A DNA stretch of 64,000 bases from Pseudocolwellia sp049933045 (GTDB taxonomy: Bacteria; Pseudomonadota; Gammaproteobacteria; Enterobacterales; Alteromonadaceae). The notes under the pieces are model-generated. The model ran no database searches. It was not told where the DNA came from and saw only the letters and a list, made by a program, of their open reading frames with translations. Position 1 is the first letter of the stretch. Every line of letters starts with the position of its first letter. Below, piece by piece: positions 1 to 8,842 of the stretch. The DNA lies in the NCBI RefSeq assembly GCF_049933045.1, contig NZ_CP187926.1:186001-250000 (forward strand). Direction: 5' to 3'. The position numbers and the translations under genes are program-made.

Positions 1-2
1 CA

Positions 3-800
3 CCTCGAGCGATAGGTCATAAGGCTGTTGCTGTTAACTTATCTGATCTCGCCGCCGTAGGTGCTGAACCTACTTGGATTTCACTGGCACTTACTTTACC
101 TAATGTTGATCAAGAATGGATATCAGAATTTTCCATTGGTGTTTTTGAGCTATGTGAATACTATAATGTTCAATTGGTGGGGGGCGATACTACCCAAGGC
201 CCACTGAGTATTACTATTACTGCCCAAGGTATTGTACCTAAAAGTAAGTTTATTCGTCGTTCAACAGCTAAAGCGGGTGATTGGCTTTATGTGACCGGTG
301 AATTAGGTGATGCAGCATTAGCATTACAAAATATTCAAGGCAAGGTTGGTTTAGCTGAGTCTGTTAAAGGGCAAGTTTTACAGCAATTAGATTACCCTAA
401 ACCTAGAGTATTAGCAGGGCAGGCATTAAGAGATTACGCTACTTCTGCTATTGATATTTCAGACGGGTTACTAGCTGATTTAGCGCATATATGTAAAGCA
501 TCTGAAGTGGGCGCTAAAGTTATCTTAGAAAACGTTCCTATCTCTGCTGCTATGCTTGAAACTCTGGGAAGAGAGAAGGCGATTGAATTAGCTGTTAGTG
601 GTGGTGACGATTACGAATTGCTATTTTCTGTATCTGAAGATAATAAAGTAGGCATGGAAACAGCTTTGTCTAATTTAGGTATTCCTCACACGTGTATTGG
701 TCAGTTAAATCGCCAAGAAACTATTACTACGGTTTTAGATGGCGAAAAGGTTATTCTAAATGGTCAAGGTTTTGAACACTTTGCTGAGTCTGTAGAATAA
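3..800 (+). CDS. thiL: Thiamine-monophosphate kinase (5' truncated by window edge)
   Basis: ThiL phosphorylates thiamine monophosphate to the cofactor thiamine diphosphate in the cytoplasm. The frame is open from base 3, so the gene begins before the window; about 265 residues are present and roughly the first 60 of a typical 325-residue ThiL are missing. Seen in the sequence: LVGGDTTQGPLSITITAQG (the conserved metal/phosphate-binding stretch), then DISDGLLADL and SGGDDYELLF, the signature motifs of the ThiL/PurM-like ATP-binding fold. The ATG at 174 is internal and is not the start. It lies one base before pgpA, the usual ribH-nusB-thiL-pgpA arrangement of Gammaproteobacteria. Confidence 0.95.
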   Translation, partial: PRAIGHKAVAVNLSDLAAVGAEPTWISLALTLPNVDQEWISEFSIGVFELCEYYNVQLVGGDTTQGPLSITITAQGIVPKSKFIRRSTAKAGDWLYVTGELGDAALALQNIQGKVGLAESVKGQVLQQLDYPKPRVLAGQALRDYATSAIDISDGLLADLAHICKASEVGAKVILENVPISAAMLETLGREKAIELAVSGGDDYELLFSVSEDNKVGMETALSNLGIPHTCIGQLNRQETITTVLDGEKVILNGQGFEHFAESVE

Positions 801-801
801 A

Positions 802-1278
802 ATGACTGAATCAAAAAAAGAAACGGTCAAATTTACCCTCTCAAATCCTATTCATTTTTTGGCTTTGGGTTTTGGTAGTGGTTTAAGTCCTAAAGCTCCT
901 GGTACTTTTGGTACTGTGGCGGCTATTCCTGTATTTTTATTATTCACTTTTTTTACTCCTTTAATATATGCCATTGCCACTTTAGTTGTGTGTATTGCGG
1001 GCATTTATATTTGTGGAAAAACAGCTGAAGATGTTGGTGTACACGACCATGGTGCAATTGTTTGGGATGAGATCGCAGGTTATTTGATCACTATGTTTCT
1101 TGTTCCTGTTAGTTGGCAGAGTATTTTAGTTGGGTTTATACTATTCCGCATTTTTGATATTTTTAAGCCTTGGCCTATTTCTTATTTAGATAAATATGTA
1201 CACGGTGGCTTTGGTATTATGATTGATGATGTTGTAGCAGGTTTAATGGCGTTGGCTTGTATGCATTTGATTTTTTGA
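802..1278 (+). CDS. pgpA: Phosphatidylglycerophosphatase A
   Basis: PgpA is an inner-membrane phosphatase that removes the terminal phosphate of phosphatidylglycerophosphate to make phosphatidylglycerol. The 158-residue protein is close to the family length (E. coli about 170). It shows the N-terminal GFGSGLSPKAPGTFGT motif (about residues 23-38), the acidic VWDEIAGY motif and the C-terminal DDVVAG motif that together form the catalytic site, plus four hydrophobic segments. The start ATG is one base after the thiL stop, so the two genes are translationally close and probably co-transcribed. A strong hairpin terminator follows at 1391-1421. Confidence 0.95.
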   Translation: MTESKKETVKFTLSNPIHFLALGFGSGLSPKAPGTFGTVAAIPVFLLFTFFTPLIYAIATLVVCIAGIYICGKTAEDVGVHDHGAIVWDEIAGYLITMFLVPVSWQSILVGFILFRIFDIFKPWPISYLDKYVHGGFGIMIDDVVAGLMALACMHLIF

Positions 1279-1390
1279 AGCTTAGATTTAATAGCTAGGT
1301 TCTAGGGTTAGATTTTAAGGTTAGAGCTTAAGTTTATAAATGCCTGTAATCAGTATGCAGTTCACGTTATTTAACACAATATTCAGCACA

Positions 1391-1421
1391 AAAAAAGGTA
1401 GACATAATGTCTACCTTTTTT
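1391..1421. terminator. Bidirectional rho-independent terminator, pgpA / serA
   Basis: A perfect 14-bp inverted repeat (1391-1404 and 1408-1421, arm AAAAAAGGTAGACA) with a 3-nt loop. It ends in a T run on the plus strand and in the complementary T run on the minus strand. It lies between the convergent pgpA and serA genes and can serve both. Confidence 0.92.
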
Positions 1422-1449
1422 GATTTTACTGTTTATTTTTAAACTGGTT

Positions 1450-2685
1450 TTAGTGAAGTATTCTAGCTTTCATTGTACCTTCAATTTTCTTAAGCTCTTT
1501 AAGAGCAACAGCACTATCTTCTGTTTCAATATCTATTACAACGTAACCAATTTGATCGTCAGTTTGTAAGTACTGAGCGGCAATATTAATATCTAATTTA
1601 GTAAATGCTAAATTAATTTTATTTAAAATACCTGGTTGGTTTTGGTGAATATGTAAAAGTCTGCTTCTACCTTTACCACCATGGCTTGGTAATGATACTT
1701 CAGGGAAGTTAACCGCTGATAAAGTTGAACCATTGTCTGAATATTTAGCTAATTTACTTGCTACTTCTAAACCAATATTTTCTTGAGCTTCTTTGGTACT
1801 ACCGCCAATATGAGGCGTTAAAATTACATTGTCGAATGCGCGTAATGGAGACATGAATTCTTCATCATTACCTTTTGGCTCAACAGGGAATACATCGATA
1901 GCAGCTCCAGATAGCTTCTTACTTGCTAATGCATCAGCAAGTGCATCTATATCAACTACTGTACCGCGTGATGCGTTAATTAATATTGCACCATCTTTCA
2001 TGTTAGCGATTTCTTCTGCGCCAAACATGTTCTTAGTTTGTGGGTTTTCAGGAACGTGTAAGCTTATAACTTCACACTCTTGTAATAATGATTCAAGTGA
2101 TGATGCTTGGCTTGCATTACCTAATGGCAGCTTAGTTTCAACATCGTAAAACTTAACTTTCATACCTACAGTTTCAGCTAAAACACCTAACTGCATACCA
2201 ATGTGGCCGTAACCAATAATACCTAACCTTTTACCACGTGCTTCAAATGAACCTGCAGCTGATTTATTCCATTCGCCACGGTGTGCTTGTGCGCTTTTTT
2301 CAGGAATGCCACGAAGTAATAATAAGGTTTCACCTAATACTAGTTCAGCAACTGAGCGAGTATTTGAGAATGGAGCATTAAATACCGGAATACCTAAACT
2401 TTGAGCAGCTTTAGTATCTACTTGGTTAGTGCCAATACAGAAGCAACCGATAGCGACAAGTTTTTTAGCATGGCTAAGTACTTTTTCATTAAGGTTTGTA
2501 CGCGAACGAATACCAATGAAGTGAACATCAGCAATTTTCTTAATTAAGTCTTCTTCCGATAAAGATGTTTTTATGTATTCGATGTTGCTATAGCCTTGTG
2601 ACTTAAGCTCTTCCAGTGCGCTTTCATGTACACCTTCTAACAATAAAATTTTAATCTTTTCTTTAGCGAGTGAAATAGTACTCAT
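1450..2685 (-). CDS. serA: D-3-phosphoglycerate dehydrogenase
   Basis: SerA oxidises 3-phosphoglycerate to 3-phosphohydroxypyruvate with NAD, the first step of serine synthesis. The 411 residues match the E. coli-type enzyme (410). Visible features are the Rossmann GYGHIG motif (residues 158-163), the INASRGTVVD stretch carrying the substrate arginine, the catalytic-histidine region PHIGGST near residue 293, and a C-terminal ACT domain starting near HIHQNQPGILNKI, which in this family mediates serine feedback inhibition. It sits downstream of rpiA on the same strand, as in Shewanella and Vibrio. The 119-bp gap to rpiA contains two hairpins (see 2714-2762), so it probably has its own control. 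Confidence 0.97.
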   Translation of the reverse strand: MSTISLAKEKIKILLLEGVHESALEELKSQGYSNIEYIKTSLSEEDLIKKIADVHFIGIRSRTNLNEKVLSHAKKLVAIGCFCIGTNQVDTKAAQSLGIPVFNAPFSNTRSVAELVLGETLLLLRGIPEKSAQAHRGEWNKSAAGSFEARGKRLGIIGYGHIGMQLGVLAETVGMKVKFYDVETKLPLGNASQASSLESLLQECEVISLHVPENPQTKNMFGAEEIANMKDGAILINASRGTVVDIDALADALASKKLSGAAIDVFPVEPKGNDEEFMSPLRAFDNVILTPHIGGSTKEAQENIGLEVASKLAKYSDNGSTLSAVNFPEVSLPSHGGKGRSRLLHIHQNQPGILNKINLAFTKLDINIAAQYLQTDDQIGYVVIDIETEDSAVALKELKKIEGTMKARILH

Positions 2686-2713
2686 GATATTTAAATTCTC
2701 TTAATGATTGGGT

Positions 2714-2762
2714 TTAGCCAGTGGCTAACAAAATTTAAAGTTTTAGATGGCTAGCCATCTAA
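2714..2762. repeat. Two nested-core inverted repeats in the serA-rpiA gap
   Basis: 2743-2762 is a perfect 20-bp palindrome (TTAGATGGCTAGCCATCTAA). 15 bp further towards serA, 2714-2728 is a second hairpin, TTAGCC-AGT-GGCTAA. Both share the TAGCC/GGCTA core. On the minus strand they lie between the rpiA stop and the serA start. Neither is followed by a good U-run, so a transcription terminator is possible but not typical; an operator or leader structure for serA is the alternative. Confidence 0.6.
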
Positions 2763-2804
2763 GTATGTGTGTAAATTAACATATAGCTTATAAACTCTAA
2801 AGGG

Positions 2805-3461
2805 TTAATTTATGATTTTTGCACCTTCAGGTGTACCAATGATCAAAGTGTCTGCAGGTCTGTTGGCAAACAATCCATTGGTGACAACGCCTACCAAGGC
2901 ATTCAGATCATTTTCTAGTGCTTTAGGATCTAATATTTTAAAGTTGTGTACGTCTAAAATTACGTTGCCGTTATCGGTAATTACGCCAGTGCGGTAAACA
3001 GGATCTCCACCTAGCTTTACTATTTCTCTAGCAACGTAGCTTCTTGCCATTGGGATAACTTCAACAGGGAGAGGGAAGGCGCCTAAAAGCTTAACTTGTT
3101 TAGAACTATCGGCAATACACACAAAGGTTTTGGCTACAGCGGCAACTATTTTTTCGCGTGTTAATGCTGCGCCGCCACCTTTGATCATGTGCATGTGAGC
3201 ATTTATTTCATCTGCACCATCTACGTAAACATCAATTCCGTCTACGTTATTTAAATCAAATACTTCAATGCCTAAAGCTTCAAGTCTTCTGGTTGAATCT
3301 TCTGAGCTTGAAACAGCACCAATGATGCGATCTTTAATTGTGCCTAGCGCATCGATAAAATGGTTTACAGTTGAACCAGTACCTACTCCAACAATAGTGT
3401 CATCTTTAATGAAATCTAGTGCTTTGATAGCGGCGGATTTTTTCATTTCATCTTGTGTCAT
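2805..3461 (-). CDS. rpiA: Ribose-5-phosphate isomerase A
   Basis: RpiA interconverts ribose 5-phosphate and ribulose 5-phosphate in the non-oxidative pentose phosphate pathway. The 218 residues equal the usual family length (E. coli 219). Conserved motifs seen are GVGTGSTVNHFI (residues 25-36, phosphate binding), DGADEIN (81-87, catalytic Asp) and KGGGAALTREKI (94-105, catalytic Lys and Glu). It is followed on the same strand by serA and preceded by fthC, a common gammaproteobacterial neighbourhood. The ATG at 3461 lies 179 bp from the fthC stop, a gap where I see no gene. Confidence 0.97.
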   Translation of the reverse strand: MTQDEMKKSAAIKALDFIKDDTIVGVGTGSTVNHFIDALGTIKDRIIGAVSSSEDSTRRLEALGIEVFDLNNVDGIDVYVDGADEINAHMHMIKGGGAALTREKIVAAVAKTFVCIADSSKQVKLLGAFPLPVEVIPMARSYVAREIVKLGGDPVYRTGVITDNGNVILDVHNFKILDPKALENDLNALVGVVTNGLFANRPADTLIIGTPEGAKIIN

Positions 3462-3640
3462 GCTAAGCCTTATATAAGTGCGAACAAATATAACTATTTT
3501 TGATCAACACTGAATGGGCTCAGCGAAGTTTCAAACGCTATATATGAGTAACTAGTGGGACAATTTTTGTGCGCGAATTATACACTATTCACTATTATAA
3601 AAGCGATAGGCTTATAACATTATGATGGGGATTTATTAAA

Positions 3641-4237
3641 TTAAAATTGATAGTTTTTTGTTGGTGTTATTAACTCTGGGATAGGAATGTCCCAACATTC
3701 TGTTGGAATAGATTGAACTAGCTGACAGTTATGCGCTAAACCTATTGGGTAAGGGGTCGCATTTTTGTTTTTTTGATATTGCTCGAACCAGCTTTGTAGT
3801 GTTCTATCATAAAAGCCTCCGCCCATACCTAATCGTGCGCCAGTTTCATCGAAAGCGACAAGAGGCGTAAAAATGATATCAATGTTTTCTATGTGTTGAA
3901 TAAGGTTAACATTCAATTTAGGTTCAGAGATCCCGAAACGGTTTTTACACATTTTTGTTTCAGGTGTGTATTTTAAAAAGAGTAAATGACCTTTACTAAA
4001 AGGGTGAATAACAGGTAAGTAAACGTCTTTGTTGTTAGCCCAACACCATTCAATAAACGGTATAGTGTACAGTTCACCATCGTTGGCTAGGTAAATAGCA
4101 ATATGCTGTGCTGAAAGTATTTTAGGGTGAGTGGTTAATTGCTCTGATAGCTGAACAGCTGCCATAGTTTGTGCATTATTACTGAGAGCTAAGCGCTTTT
4201 CTCTGGTGGTTTTTCTGAGTTGATTTCTGTTATCCAC
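3641..4237 (-). CDS. fthC: 5-formyltetrahydrofolate cyclo-ligase
   Basis: This enzyme (YgfA/FthC, MTHFS family) converts 5-formyl-THF to 5,10-methenyl-THF using ATP, returning the storage folate to the one-carbon pool. The 198-residue protein shows the N-terminal basic segment NQLRKTTREKRLAL, a central phosphate-binding region and the C-terminal GARLGMGGGFYDRTL motif that is diagnostic for the family. In many Gammaproteobacteria zapA and 6S RNA lie immediately upstream; here the upstream neighbour is a peptide transporter and I could not see a 6S RNA fold, so the locus is rearranged relative to that pattern. Confidence 0.93.
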   Translation of the reverse strand: MDNRNQLRKTTREKRLALSNNAQTMAAVQLSEQLTTHPKILSAQHIAIYLANDGELYTIPFIEWCWANNKDVYLPVIHPFSKGHLLFLKYTPETKMCKNRFGISEPKLNVNLIQHIENIDIIFTPLVAFDETGARLGMGGGFYDRTLQSWFEQYQKNKNATPYPIGLAHNCQLVQSIPTECWDIPIPELITPTKNYQF

Positions 4238-4300
4238 AATAAGCCTATTTTCACTGTTGGATGTATTTTGTTGAAGGTAATAAATAGTATATAAAGATTA

Positions 4301-4341
4301 ATCCGCCTAACAATAAATAAGCAATTTGCTGTTAGGTGGAT
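4301..4341. repeat. Hairpin downstream of the peptide transporter gene
   Basis: Arms 4301-4312 (ATCCGCCTAACA) and 4330-4341 pair over 12 bp with one G-T type mismatch and enclose a small GCAATTTGC palindrome. It sits between the stop of the POT transporter and the start of fthC, both on the minus strand. It may end transporter transcription, although the following bases are only moderately T-rich. Confidence 0.5.
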
Positions 4342-4376
4342 TTAAGTCATTCACTTATACAAAAGTGATTTTGAAC

Positions 4377-5906
4377 TTAAGCTGTTTGAGAAACTTCTTT
4401 TTTCTCTTGCTCTTCGCTTTCAGCAAGTAATTCCCAAAATCTAGTCTTAAAGCCAAGTATTAATACTACAATACCAACACCAATACTAAATACACTGATT
4501 TGCATATATAACGCTGGAATTTGATCAAGATTATTTGGATCAAAGTTACCTGCTAATAAACCAGATATGATGTTACCAATAGAATAAGTTAATACAAATA
4601 CACCCATCATTTGACCTGCAAAACGCTTAGGCGATAACTTACTTACTGCACTTAATGCTGTTGGGCTAAGTATTAATTCACCTACTGTGTGTAGGAAATA
4701 AGTAGCTACTAACCAATAAGGTGCTACTTTTAATCCAGATGCTGCATATTGAGCGGCAAAAAACATAACAATAAAACCTGTTGCCATGATAATTAAGCCG
4801 ATAGCACATTTTAAACCGTAAGCTGGAGTAACTAACTTTTGACCTAACTTCATCCATAAAGCGGCAAAGAAAGGTGAAAGAATAACAATAAACATAGCGT
4901 TAGTTGACTGAAACCATGCAGGAGGAATTTCAAAAGAACCAATCATTCTGTCGGTATAATCGCGAGCAAATAAATTTAGTGACGACCCCGCTTGTTCAAA
5001 ACCAGACCAAAAACATGCTGATGCAATACAAATTAATAATAATGCTCCTAGTCTTAACCTTTCACTTTTAGTTAAATTACCTAAAAAATAAATAGCTGCG
5101 TAATAAACAACAAAAATAAGTGTGAATACTATCGCTGTGTACTGAGCTAAAACAACAGGCTCAATCGTTATTACACCCTGAAAAACCATGGTTGTAACTG
5201 CAGCAACAAGTACTAAGAAGCTTGCTATTGCTATCCAAGATAGTTTAGCGCCTTTAGGTGATAAAGGTGAAACAGGTCCATCGCCTACTTCATTTAAATT
5301 AGGAGTAGTAAGTTTATATTGAATTAAACCTGCACCCATACCTATAGCGGCAGCACCAAAAGCCCAATGCCAACCCATATTAGTTGCAAGATAACCACAT
5401 ACAATATAACCAATGAAAGAGCCTAAGTTGATACCCATGTAATAAATGGCGTAACCAGCATCGCGGCGTCTATCTTTTGGTGAATATAATTGACCTACCA
5501 TGGCGCCAATATTAGGTTTAAGTAAGCCAGTACCTATAATGACCAATATTAAGCCGATAAAAAATGTATTGTCGTTAGGTATAGCTAAAACAATATGGCC
5601 AAGCATGATGATGATACCACCATACCAAATGGCTTTTTGACCACCTATTAATCTGTCAGCAATCCAGCCACCAGGTAGCCCCATAAAATAAACACTACCT
5701 GTGTATAAACCATAGATAGCTGAAGCTGATAAAACCGTTAATGCTAATCCACCTTCTTGCAGGGTTGCTGTCATAAAAAGAACAAGTAGGGCACGCATGC
5801 CGTAGTAACTCATTCTTTCCCACATCTCTGTGAAGAACAGAGTTGTTAATCCTACTGGGTGTCCGAAAAACTTTGTATCTTTAATTTCTTGTGATGATAA
5901 TTCCAT
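4377..5906 (-). CDS. POT/PTR family proton-coupled oligopeptide transporter
   Basis: A 509-residue major-facilitator protein of the proton-dependent oligopeptide transporter family, which imports di- and tripeptides across the inner membrane. The ExxER proton-coupling motif is visible as TEMWERMSYYG (E27, E30, R31), followed by about 14 hydrophobic helices, the usual bacterial POT topology. The PTR2 signature region GLLKPNIGAMVGQLY and a YYMGINLGSFIG stretch are also present. It is closest in style to the DtpT/YdgR group, but I do not assign a symbol because paralogues are common in marine Alteromonadales. It is divergent from the sugar-dehydrogenase gene at 6192 with a 285-bp gap that holds the promoters of both. 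Confidence 0.92.
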   Translation of the reverse strand: MELSSQEIKDTKFFGHPVGLTTLFFTEMWERMSYYGMRALLVLFMTATLQEGGLALTVLSASAIYGLYTGSVYFMGLPGGWIADRLIGGQKAIWYGGIIIMLGHIVLAIPNDNTFFIGLILVIIGTGLLKPNIGAMVGQLYSPKDRRRDAGYAIYYMGINLGSFIGYIVCGYLATNMGWHWAFGAAAIGMGAGLIQYKLTTPNLNEVGDGPVSPLSPKGAKLSWIAIASFLVLVAAVTTMVFQGVITIEPVVLAQYTAIVFTLIFVVYYAAIYFLGNLTKSERLRLGALLLICIASACFWSGFEQAGSSLNLFARDYTDRMIGSFEIPPAWFQSTNAMFIVILSPFFAALWMKLGQKLVTPAYGLKCAIGLIIMATGFIVMFFAAQYAASGLKVAPYWLVATYFLHTVGELILSPTALSAVSKLSPKRFAGQMMGVFVLTYSIGNIISGLLAGNFDPNNLDQIPALYMQISVFSIGVGIVVLILGFKTRFWELLAESEEQEKKEVSQTA

Positions 5907-6191
5907 TCACATTACCTTTTATTATTAGCTGATCTTTGTATAAAAAATGTTGAGGTTGAAGATTTTAGCTTCAACGTTATCGAAAATGTACCATTAAAAT
6001 CTGTTATAAAATAGTAACTAGAAGTCAAATTCGAAGGATTAACAGCAATTTTTAGGTTTTATAAGTACTAATGTTTAATTAAACACCTATCTATATGGTT
6101 TAATTCAGTGATATAGGTTTATTTTGATTATTGTTTAATAGTAATATACGGGCAATTATTAAGAGTTATAACAAGCGGGTTAACAAAGTAT

Positions 6192-7472
6192 ATGTCACAT
6201 TCATTAAACGATGTAAAAATTGGAATTATTGGTTTAGGTTATGTGGGCTTGCCTTTGGCTGTAGAGTTTGGCAAAAAATACCAAACAGTGGGTTTTGATA
6301 TACATGAGAAACGTATAACAGAATTAAAAGCAGGGCATGACTTTACACTAGAAGTGTCTTCAGAAGAGTTAGCTGATTCAGCACATATTAGTTACTCATG
6401 TAACGTTGACGACTTGAAAAGCTGCAATGTTTATATTGTTACTGTACCAACACCTATAGATAAACATAAGCAGCCTGATTTAACGCCGCTGGTTAAAGCA
6501 AGTGCTATGTTAGCTAAAGTGCTCTCCAAAAACGATATCGTTATATATGAATCAACAGTTTATCCAGGCGCTACAGAAGAAGTTTGTATTCCTGAGATAG
6601 AAAAGCATTCAAGCTTTGTTTTTAATCAAGACTTCTTTGCTGGCTACAGCCCTGAGCGAATTAATCCTGGCGATAAAGAACATCGTGTTACTAATATCTT
6701 AAAAGTGACTTCTGGCTCTACTGAAGAGATAGCTGAGTTTATTGATCAATTATATGGCTCAATTATTACAGCAGGTACCTATAAAGCTTCTTCTATTAAA
6801 GTTGCTGAAGCCGCTAAAGTGATTGAAAATACACAACGTGATTTAAACATTGCGCTTATTAATGAATTAGCTGTAATTTTTAACAAATTAGGCATTGATA
6901 CTGAAGAAGTATTAAAAGCTGCAGGTACTAAGTGGAACTTCTTACCATTCCGTCCTGGTTTAGTTGGTGGTCACTGTATTGGAGTTGATCCATACTACTT
7001 AACGCATAAAGCTCAAGCGATTGGTTATAATCCTGAAGTTATTCTTGCGGGTCGTCGTATTAATGATGGTATGGCTGAATATGTGGTTTCTCAGCTAACT
7101 AAAACCATGATCAAACGTAAGTTACAAGTTAATGGTGCTAACGTATTAGTGATGGGCTTAACGTTTAAAGAAAATTGCCCTGATGTACGAAATACTAAAG
7201 TTGTAGATATTTTATCTGAACTTAGCGAATATCAAATGAATGTTGATGTTTATGACCCTTGGGTAAATCCTGCGGATGCTAAACATGAATACGATGTAGA
7301 TTTGATTGCTGAGCCAGAAGCAGGTAAATACGATGCGATTATTTTTGCGGTTGCTCATCATCAATTTAAAGCTTTAAGTAATAGTGAAATTAAAGCCTTA
7401 ATGAAACCTGAACATGTTATTTATGATTTAAAATATATGTTAGATATGGATTTTTCTGATATTCGTTTATAA
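6192..7472 (+). CDS. UDP-N-acetyl-hexosamine dehydrogenase (WbpO/TviB type)
   Basis: A 426-residue member of the UDP-glucose/GDP-mannose dehydrogenase family. The N-terminal Rossmann motif is KIGIIGLGYVGLPLAVEFGK. The substrate-loop motif is YSPERINPGD, and the catalytic cysteine is C262 in GLVGGHCIGVDPYY. These features, with GTKWNFLPFRPG before it, resemble enzymes such as TviB and WbpO that oxidise UDP-GlcNAc or UDP-GalNAc to the uronic acid for capsule or O-antigen synthesis. The sugar specificity cannot be settled by eye. A terminator (7511-7547) separates it from the epimerase gene that usually partners it. Confidence 0.88.
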   Translation: MSHSLNDVKIGIIGLGYVGLPLAVEFGKKYQTVGFDIHEKRITELKAGHDFTLEVSSEELADSAHISYSCNVDDLKSCNVYIVTVPTPIDKHKQPDLTPLVKASAMLAKVLSKNDIVIYESTVYPGATEEVCIPEIEKHSSFVFNQDFFAGYSPERINPGDKEHRVTNILKVTSGSTEEIAEFIDQLYGSIITAGTYKASSIKVAEAAKVIENTQRDLNIALINELAVIFNKLGIDTEEVLKAAGTKWNFLPFRPGLVGGHCIGVDPYYLTHKAQAIGYNPEVILAGRRINDGMAEYVVSQLTKTMIKRKLQVNGANVLVMGLTFKENCPDVRNTKVVDILSELSEYQMNVDVYDPWVNPADAKHEYDVDLIAEPEAGKYDAIIFAVAHHQFKALSNSEIKALMKPEHVIYDLKYMLDMDFSDIRL

Positions 7473-7510
7473 GCTGTATTTATAGGTAAAGTTCAACCTA
7501 TGCCTTTAAT

Positions 7511-7547
7511 AAACCAAATATTTACATTGTAGATATTTGGTTTTTTT
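7511..7547 (+). terminator. Rho-independent terminator after the UDP-sugar dehydrogenase
   Basis: An 11-bp stem (7511-7521, AAACCAAATAT, with 7533-7543) and an 11-nt loop, ending in seven T (7541-7547). It implies that the following epimerase gene needs its own promoter. Confidence 0.85.
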
Positions 7548-7711
7548 GTTTTTAGTTTCAAGATGATTTCAAGTTATTAGACTTTTGCTATACGTTTTTA
7601 TCATTAGCATAATAAGCCTGAAATTAATTCAGCTATAACTTTCCTACTTAAAATCTCTCTCTTATTAATGTTATACTCTGTAGATGAATTAAATAATTTA
7701 GTTCGGGGCAG

Positions 7712-8743
7712 ATGGAAAACTCAATGAATCGATATCAAGAAGTACAAAGCAACTTAAAGAATAATTCGAAGAAATGGTTAATTACAGGATGTGCAGGTTT
7801 TATTGGATCGAACCTACTTGAAACCTTATTACTTCTTAACCAAGAAGTGGTTGGGTTAGATAACTTTGCTACGGGTCATCAAAAAAATCTAGACGAAGTT
7901 CAGTCACAAGTATCAGCAGAACAATGGGCAAAATTTACCTTTATTGAAGGTGATATCAGAAATGTTGATGACTGTCATAAAGCTGTAATGGGTGTTAACT
8001 ATATTTTACATCAAGCTGCACTAGGTTCTGTTCCTCGTTCTATTGTTGATCCTATTATGACTAACTCAGCTAACGTTACTGGTTTTTTAAATATGCTAGT
8101 AGCAGCTAAAGAAGCTAAAGTTGAAACTTTTGTCTATGCGGCTTCAAGCTCTACTTACGGTGATCATCCAGCATTACCTAAAATAGAAGAAAATATTGGT
8201 AATCCTTTATCGCCTTACGCAGTAACTAAATACGTTAATGAATTATATGCTGATGTGTTTTTTAAAACATACGGTTTAAATACTATAGGTTTACGCTACT
8301 TTAACGTGTTCGGTAAAAGACAAGATCCAGAAGGCGCTTACGCAGCAGTTATTCCTAAATGGACATCATCTATGTTTAATAATGAAGATGTGTTTATTAA
8401 TGGTGATGGCGAAACTAGCCGAGATTTTTGTTTTATCGAAAATGCAGTACAAGCTAATATTTTAGCTGCAACGTCAAACGACGAAGCTAAAAACAATGTT
8501 TACAATGTGGCGGTAGGCGACAGAACAACATTAAATATTTTATTCGATAGCTTAAAAAGTGCTTTAGGTAAGAATGAGATTGCTTACGATAAATCACCTG
8601 TTTACAGAGAGTTTAGAGCAGGCGATGTAAGACATTCTCAAGCCGATATAGGTAAAGCTAATAGCTTACTTGGCTATGATCCTGAATATAAAATTCAGTC
8701 AGGTATTGAAAAAGCCATGACTTGGTACGTTAGCAACTTATAA
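7712..8743 (+). CDS. NAD-dependent UDP-N-acetylhexosamine 4-epimerase (WbpP/TviC type)
   Basis: A 343-residue extended short-chain dehydrogenase/reductase. Seen: the NAD-binding TGCAGFIGSN glycine motif near residue 27, the SSS-TYGDHP stretch with the catalytic Ser, and the YAVTK YxxxK motif. The family includes UDP-GlcNAc 4-epimerases WbpP and TviC that make UDP-GalNAc or UDP-GalNAcA for surface polysaccharide. Paired with the dehydrogenase upstream, it could supply UDP-GalNAcA. The start could also be the ATG at 7724 (MNRYQE...), which matches the usual N terminus of this family; the ribosome-binding sites do not decide between them. Confidence 0.87.
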   Translation: MENSMNRYQEVQSNLKNNSKKWLITGCAGFIGSNLLETLLLLNQEVVGLDNFATGHQKNLDEVQSQVSAEQWAKFTFIEGDIRNVDDCHKAVMGVNYILHQAALGSVPRSIVDPIMTNSANVTGFLNMLVAAKEAKVETFVYAASSSTYGDHPALPKIEENIGNPLSPYAVTKYVNELYADVFFKTYGLNTIGLRYFNVFGKRQDPEGAYAAVIPKWTSSMFNNEDVFINGDGETSRDFCFIENAVQANILAATSNDEAKNNVYNVAVGDRTTLNILFDSLKSALGKNEIAYDKSPVYREFRAGDVRHSQADIGKANSLLGYDPEYKIQSGIEKAMTWYVSNL

Positions 8744-8842
8744 GGTTGACGTATTGATTGAAGCAAGACTTTGATCATGCTTTTAATTAAATATTATTAA
8801 TAAAATTTACACAAACTTAAACGGAATACATAAGGGAATTTG

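Noticed and set aside
3462..3640. Possible 6S RNA (ssrS) near fthC
   Set aside because: In many Gammaproteobacteria 6S RNA is next to fthC, but neither this gap nor the 139-bp gap on the other side of fthC shows the long, bulged rod-like complementarity expected, and the usual zapA neighbour is absent.
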